NCBI GenBank assembly: GCA_021151615.1
Contig: JAGKXA010000056.1
Span: 1 to 32,378 of the forward strand
Reading direction: 5' to 3'
DNA length: 32,378 nt
Source: Cellvibrionaceae bacterium
Lineage (GTDB): Bacteria > Pseudomonadota > Gammaproteobacteria > Pseudomonadales > Cellvibrionaceae
Below the pieces are notes generated by a model. That model had not been told where the DNA came from. It did no database searches and worked only from the letters and a program-made list of their open reading frames with translations. Every line of letters starts with the position of its first letter. Position 1 is the stretch's first letter. Positions 1 through 9,103 of this stretch are shown here, piece by piece. A program made the translations under genes and the position numbers.

Positions 1-1033
1 TACACCTTACTACTGCTTCCACGACGTTGACCTGATTGATGAAGGTCCATCACGTGCAGAAACTTCAAAGCGTTTGCAAACTATCGTTGAATACGCGAAA
101 CAAAAACAAGCGGCTTCCGGCGTGAAATTGTTGTGGGGTACTGCAAACCTCTTCTCTAACCCGCGTTACATGAATGGTGCGTCTACTAACCCGGATTTCA
201 ACGTGGTCGCTTACGCGGGTGCGCAATTGAAAGATGCGCTGGATGCAACCATCGCACTGAACGGCGAGAACTATGTGTTCTGGGGTGGTCGTGAAGGTTA
301 CATGAGCCTATTGAATACCGACATGAAGCGCGAACAAGAGCATATGGCGCGCTTCCTGACCATGGCGCGCGATTATGCGCGCGCTCAGGGTTTTAAAGGT
401 GTGTTCTTCATCGAGCCAAAACCCATGGAACCTTCAAAGCACCAGTACGATTTCGATGCTGAAACTGTTATCGGTTTCTTGCGTCACCACGGTCTGGATA
501 AAGATTTCAAGCTTAATCTGGAGACTAACCACGCGACTCTTGCGGGTCACACCATGTGTCACGATATGCAAGCCGCTGCTAACGCGGGCATGTTGGGTTC
601 TTTGGATGCTAACCGTGGCGATTACCAAAATGCGTGGGACACTGATCAGTTCCCTTACAACATCAACGAAACGGTTGAGATGATGCTGGTATTCCTGCGC
701 GCTGGCGGCCTGCAAGGTGGCGGCGTGAACTTCGATGCGAAAGTGCGTCGTAACTCACCCGACCCAGTGGATATGTTCTACGGCCACATCGGTGGTATGG
801 ATACTTTCGCGCGCGCATTAATTATTGCCGACAGCCTGATTCAACAATCTCCGCTGGAAGGTCTGCGTAAAGATCGTTACAGCAGCTTCGATTCCGGTAA
901 CGGTGCCGCTTATGAACAAGGCAAGCTGACTCTGCAACAACTGGCAGACATCGGCAACAAGGGTGGTGAAGTGACTCTGCAGAGTGGTCGCCAGGAGTTG
1001 TACGAAAACATTATCAACCGTTACATTCGCTAA
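1..1033 (+). CDS. xylA: Xylose isomerase, 3' part (5' end outside window)
   Basis: This enzyme interconverts D-xylose and D-xylulose in the cytoplasm, the first step of the bacterial isomerase pathway. The reading frame is open from base 2 and starts with PYYCFHDVD, which holds the catalytic His and its partner Asp. The metal-site segments FIEPKPMEPSKHQYDFD, NLETNHATLAGHT and SLDANRGD follow, then WDTDQFP. About 343 residues are present against roughly 440 for the family, so about 100 N-terminal residues lie upstream of the window. The ATG at 74 is internal and not the start. The frame ends normally at a TAA and a strong terminator follows, so xylA is the last gene of its transcript. The next gene encodes a GH3 glycosidase that could supply xylose. 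Identification is near certain from these motifs. Confidence 0.97.
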   Translation, partial: TPYYCFHDVDLIDEGPSRAETSKRLQTIVEYAKQKQAASGVKLLWGTANLFSNPRYMNGASTNPDFNVVAYAGAQLKDALDATIALNGENYVFWGGREGYMSLLNTDMKREQEHMARFLTMARDYARAQGFKGVFFIEPKPMEPSKHQYDFDAETVIGFLRHHGLDKDFKLNLETNHATLAGHTMCHDMQAAANAGMLGSLDANRGDYQNAWDTDQFPYNINETVEMMLVFLRAGGLQGGGVNFDAKVRRNSPDPVDMFYGHIGGMDTFARALIIADSLIQQSPLEGLRKDRYSSFDSGNGAAYEQGKLTLQQLADIGNKGGEVTLQSGRQELYENIINRYIR

Positions 1034-1076
1034 TAGCGATTAATTGCGTTAACCGATTTTTCTAGCAAAGCCTTTG

Positions 1077-1124
1077 GCCGCTAATAATCGCCCTAATAAT
1101 CGGGCGATGTTTAGCGGCTTTTTT
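1077..1124 (+). terminator. Intrinsic terminator after xylA
   Basis: GCCGCTAA (1077-1084) pairs with TTAGCGGC (1111-1118), and an inner stem ATCGCCC (1087-1093) pairs with GGGCGAT (1102-1108). A run of six T follows directly. The long GC-rich hairpin with a U-tract lies 44 bases after the xylA stop. Confidence 0.92.
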
Positions 1125-1297
1125 GTGGATATTATTTTCGTAATTAAAAAACGTAAAGCACTGCGGCTGCAGCCATGTTTGCGCTAGAGTTATGGGCGCG
1201 GCTATTTGCCAGGGCGTTTGGCCTGCATTTAAAAATTTCAGCAACGATAATTTTTTATAACTATTAAAAAACACATTGGCTCCAAGAGGACAATAGT

Positions 1298-3757
1298 ATG
1301 CAACCCCTTTTTTCCCATCGGCTAAATATATTATTTGCAAGTGTAATGTTGTTGGCGATTCCCGCAAGCGCACTAGCGGCAGAGCCCTTGTATAAAAACC
1401 CGGATAAACCTGTTGATGTGCGTGTAAGCGATTTACTCAAGCGTATGACACTGGAGGAAAAGGTCGCGCAATTGCAAACAATATGGGTAGCGCGGCAAAA
1501 GTTGGAAACAGAAACGGGCGAATTTACGCCTGAGCATGCCAAAGAAATTTTAGGGGGTGGCATCGGGCAGGTGGCGCGCCCGGCAGAAAATAAAGCTACC
1601 CTCACTCCGAATAAAACCCCGGCGCAAACATTGGCATTTACCAATGCGGTACAAAAATATCTGGTAGAAAATACGCGGCTGGGGATTCCCGCTATTTTCC
1701 ATGAAGAGGCGCTGCATGGTCATGCCGGTCGCAACGCTACCAGTTTTCCGCAAGCCATTGGTTTGGCGAGCAGCTGGGACCCACAATTAATCGAGCAGGT
1801 TTACACCATTGCCGCGCAAGAAATGCGTGCGATAGGTACTCATCAGGCGTTAGCTCCTGTGCTGGATGTGGCGCGCGATCCGCGCTGGGGGCGCATTGAA
1901 GAAACCCTGGGGGAAGATCCTTATTTGGTTTCTGAATTGGGGGTGGCAGCAGTTAAAGGGTTTCAAGGAAGCGGAGATAGTATTGGGCAGGATCGAGTGA
2001 TTGCCACATTAAAGCATTTGGCGGGCCACGGTGAGCCTACCGGCGGCTTGAATACGGCGCCTGCACCTATTGGTGAGCGCAGCCTGCGGGAAAACTTTTT
2101 ACCGCCATTTGAGGCCGCTGTAAAGATAGCGGGAGCGCGCAGTGTGATGGCTTCTTACAATGAAATCGACGGTATTCCTTCTCATTCCAATGTGGATTTG
2201 CTGCAAAACATTCTGCGCGGCGAATGGGGTTTTAATGGTGTTGTCGTGAGTGATTATTTTGCTATCGCAGAATTGATTAACCGCCATCATCTTGCCACCG
2301 ATAAATCGGAAGCGGCATTAATGGCAATGACGGCTGGTGTCGATGTGGAAACGCCCGATGGCGATGCCTATAAAAATCTGCTGCAGCTGGTCAAGGATAA
2401 AAAACTTGGCATCAAACAAATTGATCAAGCCGTTGCGCGCGTGTTGCGTGAAAAGTTTGCACTGGGATTGTTTGATAATCCCTATACCAATACTACCGAT
2501 GTGGATGCGTTTGTAGGTAACCAGCAACATGTTGCCGTTGCACAACAGGCTGCAGAAAAATCTATTGTATTGCTTAAGAACGACAAAAACATTTTGCCGC
2601 TCGATAAATCCCGATTGAAATCTGTGGCACTGATTGGCCCACATGTGGATGAAACCTTGATCGGTGGATATAGTGATGTACCGAAAAAGACTGTCAGTAT
2701 TTTGCAAGGCTTAAAAGAATATCTGGGAAAAGATGTTGCCGTTAATTATGAAAAAGGCACTTTGCTAACCATTGAAAAATGGGCGTCGCATCCGGATTCT
2801 GCCGCTGCCAATACCCGTTCCAAACAGCGCTGGCATACCGACGATGTTGTATTGGCAACCAAAGCCGATACCAAAGGCATGATTGAAAAAGCTGTCGCAG
2901 CAGCGAAGAAAAGTGATGTAGCGATTGTGGTGGTGGGTGATAACGAAGCGACCTCACGTGAGGCCTGGAGCGATACGCATCTGGGTGATCGCACCAGCCT
3001 TGAATTGTTGGGCGAGCAACAGGAATTGGTCGATGCGGTGCTTGCAACAGGCAAGCCCACGGTAGTGTTGTTAATCGGTGGTCGCCCATTGGCAATTAGC
3101 AAGCTTGCACAAACTGCACCGGCAATTTTGCAGGGGTGGTATCTCGGACAGGAAACGGGCCATGCGGTTGCGCGCGTGTTATTTGGTGAGGTAAATCCCG
3201 GTGGCAAATTGCCTGTAAGTGTGGCGCGATCAGTGGGCCATTTGCCGGCTTATTACAATCACAAGCCCGCCGCAAAACGCGGTTATGCGTTTGAAAAAAC
3301 CGATGCGCTTTTTCCGTTTGGTTTTGGTTTGAGTTACACGCAATTTACCTATTCGGACATGCAGTGGAGCAAATCCAAACTGGCAGCGAACGACACGGTC
3401 GATATTAGCGTAACGGTTACTAATAGCGGTAAGCGTACAGGTGATGAAGTAGTGCAGTTGTATATCAACGACCCTGTGGCCAGTGTTACCCAGCCGGTTA
3501 AATTGTTGCGTGGATTCAAGCGCGTCAGTTTGGCTCCCGGTAAAGCAGTGCGAGTAACTTTCACACTGTCCGCTAATCAGTTGGGGTTTTATGATCGCTC
3601 GATGAATTTTGTGGTGGAGCCTGGAAAAATCAATTTAATGCTTGGGGCTTCCTCCGCAGATATCCGCTTGAGTGGCGAGCTGGAATTGGTGGGTAAAGTG
3701 ACGGAAGTTGGTGCCAACAAGGTATATTTAACTCCGGTTAACGTCACGCAACGGTAA
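1298..3757 (+). CDS. Secreted GH3 glycosidase (beta-xylosidase or beta-glucosidase)
   Basis: This is a glycoside hydrolase family 3 exo-enzyme that removes terminal beta-linked sugars from oligosaccharides; it is 819 residues long. A Sec signal peptide ends near ASALAA at residue 28. The (beta/alpha)8 domain carries HEEALHG, DVARDPRWGR, KHLAGHGEP and the nucleophile motif VVSDY with Asp319. The second domain follows, with SREAW and LGDR near residues 553-565; Glu555 is the probable acid/base. A C-terminal fibronectin-III-like domain, typical of long GH3 enzymes, spans about 695-775. AGAGGA at 1285-1290 sits 7 bases before the ATG. The HEEALHG/FPQAIGLASSW style and the xylA neighbour favour xylosidase, but the sequence alone does not fix substrate. 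The 264-base gap upstream holds the xylA terminator and an AT-rich stretch that probably contains the promoter. Confidence 0.93.
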   Translation: MQPLFSHRLNILFASVMLLAIPASALAAEPLYKNPDKPVDVRVSDLLKRMTLEEKVAQLQTIWVARQKLETETGEFTPEHAKEILGGGIGQVARPAENKATLTPNKTPAQTLAFTNAVQKYLVENTRLGIPAIFHEEALHGHAGRNATSFPQAIGLASSWDPQLIEQVYTIAAQEMRAIGTHQALAPVLDVARDPRWGRIEETLGEDPYLVSELGVAAVKGFQGSGDSIGQDRVIATLKHLAGHGEPTGGLNTAPAPIGERSLRENFLPPFEAAVKIAGARSVMASYNEIDGIPSHSNVDLLQNILRGEWGFNGVVVSDYFAIAELINRHHLATDKSEAALMAMTAGVDVETPDGDAYKNLLQLVKDKKLGIKQIDQAVARVLREKFALGLFDNPYTNTTDVDAFVGNQQHVAVAQQAAEKSIVLLKNDKNILPLDKSRLKSVALIGPHVDETLIGGYSDVPKKTVSILQGLKEYLGKDVAVNYEKGTLLTIEKWASHPDSAAANTRSKQRWHTDDVVLATKADTKGMIEKAVAAAKKSDVAIVVVGDNEATSREAWSDTHLGDRTSLELLGEQQELVDAVLATGKPTVVLLIGGRPLAISKLAQTAPAILQGWYLGQETGHAVARVLFGEVNPGGKLPVSVARSVGHLPAYYNHKPAAKRGYAFEKTDALFPFGFGLSYTQFTYSDMQWSKSKLAANDTVDISVTVTNSGKRTGDEVVQLYINDPVASVTQPVKLLRGFKRVSLAPGKAVRVTFTLSANQLGFYDRSMNFVVEPGKINLMLGASSADIRLSGELELVGKVTEVGANKVYLTPVNVTQR

Positions 3758-3787
3758 TTATTTTCTGGGTATTAAATGATCAAGTCG

Positions 3788-3820
3788 ACCACGCCAGTTG
3801 AGCAGTATGGCGTGGTTTTT
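3788..3820 (+). terminator. Intrinsic terminator after the GH3 gene
   Basis: ACCACGCCA (3788-3796) pairs perfectly with TGGCGTGGT (3808-3816) across an 11-base loop, followed by T residues to 3820. It lies 30 bases after the GH3 stop. Confidence 0.9.
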
Positions 3821-3894
3821 CACCCGCATTTCTTTTATCCTTGGTTTCCCGGCCAGACATACCGCTGGCGATAGGACATCTAAGGAATTTTCTT

Positions 3895-5475
3895 GTGAAC
3901 GAATCATCTACACTCAAAAAACTCTCTCTTATTGTTAAATCCCCTTTATTTGCTATGTCTGTAGCTGCACTGGCGCTTACTGCATGTGGTGGTGGCGGTG
4001 ATGGTGGTGGAAGTGGCAGTCCTTTTGGTTCTAATCAGGGCTCGGTGGGCGGTTCTGGCTGGACTGCCGGGGTCTATAAGCCCTCCAGTGAATTCGATAA
4101 CTTTTGCGAATCGCCGCGTAAAGGCGTTAGCAAATATACCGGTGTTGCGTTTCCTGACAAAAAAGGTTCGCTTGCCGATGAAAAGAACTTTCTACGTTCC
4201 TGGAGCTATGAAACCTATTTATGGTATGACGAGCTTCCAGATCCAAATCCTGCCGGTTATTCCTCTGCACCAGATTACTTTGCGGTGTTAAAAACCAACA
4301 AGATGACCAGCTCGGGCGCCAATAAAGATAACTTCCACTTTTACGAATCCACAGAAGAAGCCGAAGCCTGGGATAGTGGTGTGACCTATGGGTATGGTAT
4401 TCGTTTGAAGGTTTATTCTTCATTGCCACCGCGTAGTTATTTTGTTGCCTATGTAGAACCTGGCTCGCCCGCCGATTTGGCGGGACTTAAGCGCGGTGCA
4501 AAAATTTTAAAAATTGACTCTTATGATCTGGTAAATGAAAGCGGTAACGCCGGATTGAATGCTTTAAATGAAGGTTTGTTTCCGAGCAAATTAGGCGCTG
4601 CACATAATTTTGAAATTCAGGATTCCGGCGCATCGACTTCGCGTACGGTAACTTTGCAATCGTCTGAAGTGATTACTTCACCGGTGTTGTTAACGAAGGT
4701 TCTGGAGACAGCGTCAGGTAAAGTGGGTTATGTGGTTTTCAATTCCCACGTAGAAAAAGCGGAAGATCAATGGGTAAAGGTCGTCAATCAATTAAAACAA
4801 TCGGCAATTAGTGATCTGATGTTGGACTTGCGTTATAACGGTGGTGGATTGTTATCTATCGCCGCTCAGGTTTCTTATATGGTGGGCGGTTCCAATGTAA
4901 AAGATAAAGTCTTCTACGAGCAAATTCAAAATGCGAAGCAAAAAAAGCTGGAGCCTTTTCCGTTTTTGGATTATGGGTTGTACGGCGATTACAATAAACT
5001 GGATCTGCCGGCGTTGAACTTAAGTCGTGTCTACATTCTTTCAACGGGCGATACCTGTTCCGCCAGTGAGGCTATTATCAATGGTTTGCGCGGCGCCAAT
5101 GTTCAGGTTTATTTAATTGGTGACACCACGTGTGGTAAACCCTATGGCTTTTACCCGGAAGAAAATTGCGGCACCACTTATTACACTATTCAACTGAAAG
5201 GTGCTAATGCTAAAGGCTTTGGTGAGTACAGTGATGGTTTTGCTCCTGCAACAACCGCCAATAGCGAGACCTTGGTAAAAGGTTGCCGTGTACAAGACGA
5301 TATTCAGCATCAGTTAGGAGATACCAGTGAAGCCTTATTAGCAACAGCATTAAACTTCCGAGCGAATGGCTCCTGTTCTATCAGGGGTAATGGGAAATTA
5401 CAGAAGCCCGCAGTTGACTTTGTCGATGGCCGGCTAATTGAACCGGAAGCGAGGAAATTACTGCTGATTAAATAA
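3895..5475 (+). CDS. PDZ-S41 family serine protease lipoprotein
   Basis: This is a C-terminal-processing-peptidase-like (S41) protease anchored as a lipoprotein, probably in the periplasm or outer membrane. I chose the GTG at 3895 because AAGGAA (3882-3887) lies 7 bases before it; an upstream TTG at 3841 has no such support. The protein then has 526 residues. The lipobox LTAC puts the lipidated Cys at 31, followed by a Gly/Ser-rich tether. A PDZ domain covers about 165-257 (PGSPADLAGLKRGAKIL). The S41 core shows DLRYNGGG (311-318), the nucleophile in CSASE (Ser389) and the general-base Lys in CGKPYGF (Lys415), 26 residues apart compared with 25 in E. coli Tsp. Cys388, Cys413 and Cys425 flank the active site. 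The substrate is unknown. The gene is monocistronic, between two terminators. Confidence 0.9.
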   Translation: MNESSTLKKLSLIVKSPLFAMSVAALALTACGGGGDGGGSGSPFGSNQGSVGGSGWTAGVYKPSSEFDNFCESPRKGVSKYTGVAFPDKKGSLADEKNFLRSWSYETYLWYDELPDPNPAGYSSAPDYFAVLKTNKMTSSGANKDNFHFYESTEEAEAWDSGVTYGYGIRLKVYSSLPPRSYFVAYVEPGSPADLAGLKRGAKILKIDSYDLVNESGNAGLNALNEGLFPSKLGAAHNFEIQDSGASTSRTVTLQSSEVITSPVLLTKVLETASGKVGYVVFNSHVEKAEDQWVKVVNQLKQSAISDLMLDLRYNGGGLLSIAAQVSYMVGGSNVKDKVFYEQIQNAKQKKLEPFPFLDYGLYGDYNKLDLPALNLSRVYILSTGDTCSASEAIINGLRGANVQVYLIGDTTCGKPYGFYPEENCGTTYYTIQLKGANAKGFGEYSDGFAPATTANSETLVKGCRVQDDIQHQLGDTSEALLATALNFRANGSCSIRGNGKLQKPAVDFVDGRLIEPEARKLLLIK

Positions 5476-5490
5476 TGTTTCCTTGTCTGA

Positions 5491-5521
5491 TTGCCCCTGC
5501 TTGGCCAGGGGCAATTTTTTT
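5491..5521 (+). terminator. Intrinsic terminator after the S41 protease gene
   Basis: TTGCCCCT (5491-5498) pairs with AGGGGCAA (5507-5514) across an 8-base loop, and seven T follow (5515-5521). Confidence 0.94.
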
Positions 5522-5555
5522 GCAATAGAGCCTGTAGAGTAAAGGTTAATCGTTA

Positions 5556-6320
5556 ATGTACGCCGAAAATTTTAATCTTGATGAATATTTAAAGCGAATT
5601 AAGTTTAGTGGATCTGTAGCTTCTGATCTAGAAACGCTGGAAGCAGTAATGCGCGCCCAGTTGCATTCGGTTCCCTTTGAGAATCTCGATGTGCAGGCCG
5701 GCAAGATAGTTTCCATGGTGCCGGAAGATATTGTCGATAAAATTGTCCATCGCAAGCGCGGTGGTTATTGTTACGAAGTAAATGGACTTTTTTCCATGGC
5801 CTTAACTGCATTGGGTTTTGAATACGATATTATCGGTGCACGCCCAATGTTTTATCCGCAGCGTCGGCCTAAAACCCACGTGGTTTTGTTGGTAAAAATT
5901 GGTGCAGAACGCTGGTTGTGCGATACCGGCTTTGGCAGTTTCGGTTTGCGTGCCCCAATTGGTTTGCATCAGCTGGGTCAGATAATCCAGCAGGATAATG
6001 AAACTTTCAAACTGGAATTGAATGAGCATAACGAGTATGTACTGAAATCCCTGGTAAAAGGGGAGTGGGCAAATCAATTTGGTTTTGATTTGCAGCCAAT
6101 GGAGTGGATTGATTTCTCGTTGGCTAATTATTACAACTCCACGCATCCGGATGCGGTATTTGTAAAACAATATTTGATTATGCGGCAGCACGATCAAGGG
6201 CGGACACTGCTCTCCGGGAATCAGCTAAAACGATTGAGTGCTGATGGCGAAGTTGTTAGCGAAATCGCACCGGAGCACTTGGATGAGGTGCTATGGAGTG
6301 AGTTTGCTTTGCGCCGTTAA
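5556..6320 (+). CDS. nat: Arylamine N-acetyltransferase
   Basis: This cytoplasmic enzyme transfers an acyl group, usually acetyl from acetyl-CoA, to arylamines, arylhydroxylamines or hydrazines. Its length of 254 residues is close to the usual bacterial NAT size. The Cys-His-Asp triad is visible: Cys72 in RGGYCYEVN, His108 in PKTHVVLLV, and Asp123 in CDTGFGSFG (DVGFG in most relatives). VPFENLDV near residues 39-46 is the N-terminal family signature. AAAGG at 5541-5545 precedes the ATG by 10 bases. Terminators lie on both sides, so it appears to be transcribed alone. The natural substrate cannot be read from the sequence. Confidence 0.95.
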   Translation: MYAENFNLDEYLKRIKFSGSVASDLETLEAVMRAQLHSVPFENLDVQAGKIVSMVPEDIVDKIVHRKRGGYCYEVNGLFSMALTALGFEYDIIGARPMFYPQRRPKTHVVLLVKIGAERWLCDTGFGSFGLRAPIGLHQLGQIIQQDNETFKLELNEHNEYVLKSLVKGEWANQFGFDLQPMEWIDFSLANYYNSTHPDAVFVKQYLIMRQHDQGRTLLSGNQLKRLSADGEVVSEIAPEHLDEVLWSEFALRR

Positions 6321-6326
6321 GCAAAA

Positions 6327-6356
6327 ACTCTTGCCTGTATCTACACAGGCAAGAGT
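6327..6356. terminator. Hairpin terminator between convergent genes
   Basis: A perfect 12-bp stem, ACTCTTGCCTGT (6327-6338) with ACAGGCAAGAGT (6345-6356), surrounds a 6-base loop. Five A at 6322-6326 give a T-tract on the minus strand, so it should end the lipoprotein transcript well. On the plus strand the tail is weak, but the hairpin lies 6 bases after the nat stop. Confidence 0.82.
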
Positions 6357-6380
6357 AGTTATTCATCTGAGTAAATGCCG

Positions 6381-8099
6381 TTAGTTAAATTTATCTATTT
6401 TAAATCCTTTCACAATCAACTCAGCATAACCATCGTTGGTATTGTTGCTTAACAACGCGAAATTAAATTTGGCGACTTTAGTTAAATCCAGCGGTGCGAG
6501 CCCGCCTTTAAAATCGCTAAATGGAATTTTTACTGTGGTAAATTCAGTGGACGCAGGTAAGGTTATTTGATTGTGCGTACCGCCGTGAACAGCGTACTGA
6601 CGCAATTGTAAATTCACGCTTTGATTTGATTTGTACGTAATTTCAATAAAGCTTGAGCCGCTCAAATCGATAACTTCTGCTTCGCCAGTTTGATCAAACC
6701 CGGCGATGGGGAATGACATTTCACCCCAAGGGGAAACAGTCATTCGAACATGCGCAACCAACGTGGCATTCAACAGGGTGAGTGGGTCTGTACCGGATGC
6801 CGGTATAAGATGTTTACTGCCGGTATTGCTACCAATTTTCCAGCTGTGAAAACCATTAATTGTTAAAGGCGCCGGATTTAATTGACAACCACTGCCTGAA
6901 AAATTACCTGATGTCCCTTTGGTGCTGTTCACCCAGGTTCCGCTCACGGTGCCAGCATCAAAACTCAACAGACCTTGCAGCTTATTGTTGTCAGCAGTTG
7001 TCGCTGTTAGCCAGGGGCCTTTTAATTGACCAGTCAGCAATTGGCTTTCATTGGTTTTAATATTATAAAGCGTACCAGAAACTTTATTGGTTGCGTCAAT
7101 ATCAATGCTTAATACTCCTGTGTCATTACCGTTGTAAGTGGCGCTAAAGCGATAAACACTATTTGCTGCTCCACCTACGCGACTGGCAGAAAAATTTCCG
7201 CTATTCGTATCTTTTTTCCAGGTTCCACTAATATCGTTAATCGATGTGAATTCGCCGTTGTAGCTACTCTTGTCGATACTATTGCCACTCTCAAAAGCAA
7301 CTGTTTGTTTGTGCTGAATAGCGGTTGTATTGGAGAGTGTCGTTGCTTCAGTTGAATTGTCGGCCAATGAAAATCCGATCACGCTGCCATTGAGTGCGCT
7401 GGCAAAGAAAGCAAGTTTATCTTTATTGTCGCCACTAAAATTACCTTTATAAACACCTGAATAACTACACAGATGGGTTGCCTCCACATGTTGTTGCGCG
7501 CTGGCTACATCAGGCAGTTGATGTGAGCCTCCATCTGCCGCTGAAGCGGCACTCATAATGGTTGTCAGGTTTTGTGCAAAGTTTGCGGAATTAAAATCAA
7601 TTTGCGTCCAACTCGAGGCCGCCGTTTGTAACGCGGATGAAAGCTGAATCCCGTTTTTGGCGTAGCCATCGGTATCCAGCATCAGTAAGAAGCGCACCAT
7701 ATTCTGTACAGCCTGATGGTTGGAGCTACCATTTTCAATCAGATCTATGGGGGTAATCAGCGCTTTACCCTGGGTGCTACCCAATGTGACTCCGCCAATA
7801 GAAAAACTAATTGTTTTGCCCTGTTCGTAGCTGAAAGTACCGGCGTTATTGGTAACTCCGGATTGGGCTCCGGAAACAAATTTTAAACCGGTGATGTTAG
7901 TGTCTTTAAATTGACCTTGTAATACAGCAACTGAAGTTGATGTTGAACTTGCCACTTTACTTGAACTTGACGGGTTCGAACTTTTGACTGAGGCTTGAGT
8001 TGAACTAGTGGAAGCTTTTTCTCCTCCGCCCCCTCCACCACCGCCACAAGAGGCGAGAATACCGGATGAAAGTAAGATTAATGCGACTTTGTTATTCAT
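6381..8099 (-). CDS. Serine-linker surface lipoprotein, function unknown
   Basis: The ATG at 8099 is chosen because AGAGGG lies just upstream and it places MNNK directly before the signal peptide; an earlier in-frame ATG would spoil this. The 572-residue protein has lipobox LASC with Cys18, followed by eight Gly and a Ser/Thr-rich tether (about 29-58). Residues 62-210 resemble a domain seen in other bacterial surface lipoproteins (GVTNNAGTFSYEQG, LDTDGYAKNG). Two similar beta-rich units follow, about 213-307 and 316-404, each ending in SGTW and then SGNFS. The last 160 residues look like a beta-sandwich of carbohydrate-binding type, but I cannot name the family. No catalytic motif is seen. 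A role in binding polysaccharide at the cell surface is inferred from architecture and setting. Confidence 0.8.
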   Translation of the reverse strand: MNNKVALILLSSGILASCGGGGGGGGEKASTSSTQASVKSSNPSSSSKVASSTSTSVAVLQGQFKDTNITGLKFVSGAQSGVTNNAGTFSYEQGKTISFSIGGVTLGSTQGKALITPIDLIENGSSNHQAVQNMVRFLLMLDTDGYAKNGIQLSSALQTAASSWTQIDFNSANFAQNLTTIMSAASAADGGSHQLPDVASAQQHVEATHLCSYSGVYKGNFSGDNKDKLAFFASALNGSVIGFSLADNSTEATTLSNTTAIQHKQTVAFESGNSIDKSSYNGEFTSINDISGTWKKDTNSGNFSASRVGGAANSVYRFSATYNGNDTGVLSIDIDATNKVSGTLYNIKTNESQLLTGQLKGPWLTATTADNNKLQGLLSFDAGTVSGTWVNSTKGTSGNFSGSGCQLNPAPLTINGFHSWKIGSNTGSKHLIPASGTDPLTLLNATLVAHVRMTVSPWGEMSFPIAGFDQTGEAEVIDLSGSSFIEITYKSNQSVNLQLRQYAVHGGTHNQITLPASTEFTTVKIPFSDFKGGLAPLDLTKVAKFNFALLSNNTNDGYAELIVKGFKIDKFN

Positions 8100-8400
8100 A
8101 TTTCCCTCTAGGGTTCTGAACGGCTGAAAAAAGACATGCACCACCTGCGCGATTAGCGAGTGGACCTGCAGTTTTTAAGGTTGCCTAGAGGAATCTGTGT
8201 AGGGGAAATTGAAAATTTTCTGGTGTTAGCGACTATAAATGCTGGCGTAAGTATTCGTAGGCGGCTGACTTATTATTGGTGGCGAATCTTGCGCGAGAAT
8301 GATAGGGGAGTCAAGAATGGTATGGCTCGGTTTAACGAAAAAGATATGCTATAAACCAGTGCCTCGCTGCCACTAGAATAGTTAACACTTTGGGATATTT
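8100..8400. other. Intergenic region between divergent genes
   Basis: This 301-base stretch separates the minus-strand lipoprotein gene from the plus-strand broken gene, so it should hold promoters for both. A possible plus-strand sigma70-like promoter is TTGAAA (8209-8214) with TATAAAT at 8234-8240, but the spacing of 19 is long. A 64-codon open frame starting with GTG at 8160 has no ribosome site and no recognisable protein character, and I do not call it a gene. Confidence 0.4.
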
Positions 8401-9078
8401 ATGAATCAATATTTGCGTTTTTTGGCTGCAATCCTATTACCTTTGCTGTTGAGTTCGCCAGTCTATGCCGGGGTTTTGGCTACCAAGCAGCTGTTAACTC
8501 CCCTAATTCCCAACGCAGACAGGCTATGTCTGTTCCCGTAACTGTTGCCTATGATCCGAAAAAACCTGTATGGGTGGTATATCAGTTAGTCGGTGTATCG
8601 GCTGAGTCAGATCCAGAGGGTGTGGTCGTTGTTGATGCTTCGTTTGAGATGGTTCCCGTTCCGATTACAGACTCTGTTCTGATTTTCAAAGCGTCTGATA
8701 TGAAAGTAGAAAAGTCTGCTGGTGCATTGGATGAGCAAGTTAAAGCCATGATTGGTGATCGCAGTCCGGAAGAAATGCGCGAACTATTTGGCGAAGAAAT
8801 GTATGCTGCTTATCTCGCGTTGAGTAAAAAGGAAGGTTCCTATGTGATCGGCAATATCACCAAAACCTATGATGTAGGCGAGCCGGAGGGATTGAATTTG
8901 CTCACCAGTGTGGCGCGCGCGCGGAGTTCAACCGGTTGTTCTGAATGTGGTTATAGGGCAAGGTGAAATCCCTGAGCAGTATCGTAATTCATTGATGAGT
9001 TCGATCGAGGCCGATAAGTTAGTTGCAGCAATTATCTCGCTCTTGGTCGCATTATTTTTTCTTTTCAGGCGAAAGTAA
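8401..9078 (+). pseudogene. Exported membrane-anchored protein, broken by two frameshifts
   Basis: Three reading-frame segments make sense only when joined. Segment 1 (ATG at 8401, frame 1) encodes a clear signal peptide, MNQYLRFLAAILLPLLLSS then PVYAG, but runs into a stop at 8539. Segment 2 (frame 3, up to about 8920) carries the main domain, for example VPVTVAYDPKKPVWVVYQL. Segment 3 (frame 1 again, stop 9076-9078) gives VQPVVLNVVIGQGEIPEQY and then the transmembrane helix LVAAIISLLVALFFLFRRK. The first shift falls at a GGGGTTTT run (about 8471-8478) and would be repaired by one extra G. The second falls at a GCGCGCGCGC tract (about 8913-8922) and would be repaired by one extra GC pair. 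The restored protein would be about 226 residues with a C-terminal membrane anchor. I do not recognise the family. Decay, sequencing error or phase-variable repeats are all possible. Confidence 0.72.
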
Positions 9079-9103
9079 TGTTTCTTGCTGACTGGTGCTG
9101 GCT

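Noticed and set aside
2746..3207. 153-codon open frame on the minus strand
   Set aside because: It is antisense to the GH3 catalytic region, which is well supported.
8160..8354. 64-codon open frame starting with GTG
   Set aside because: No Shine-Dalgarno, no signal or domain, and it lies in a divergent promoter region.
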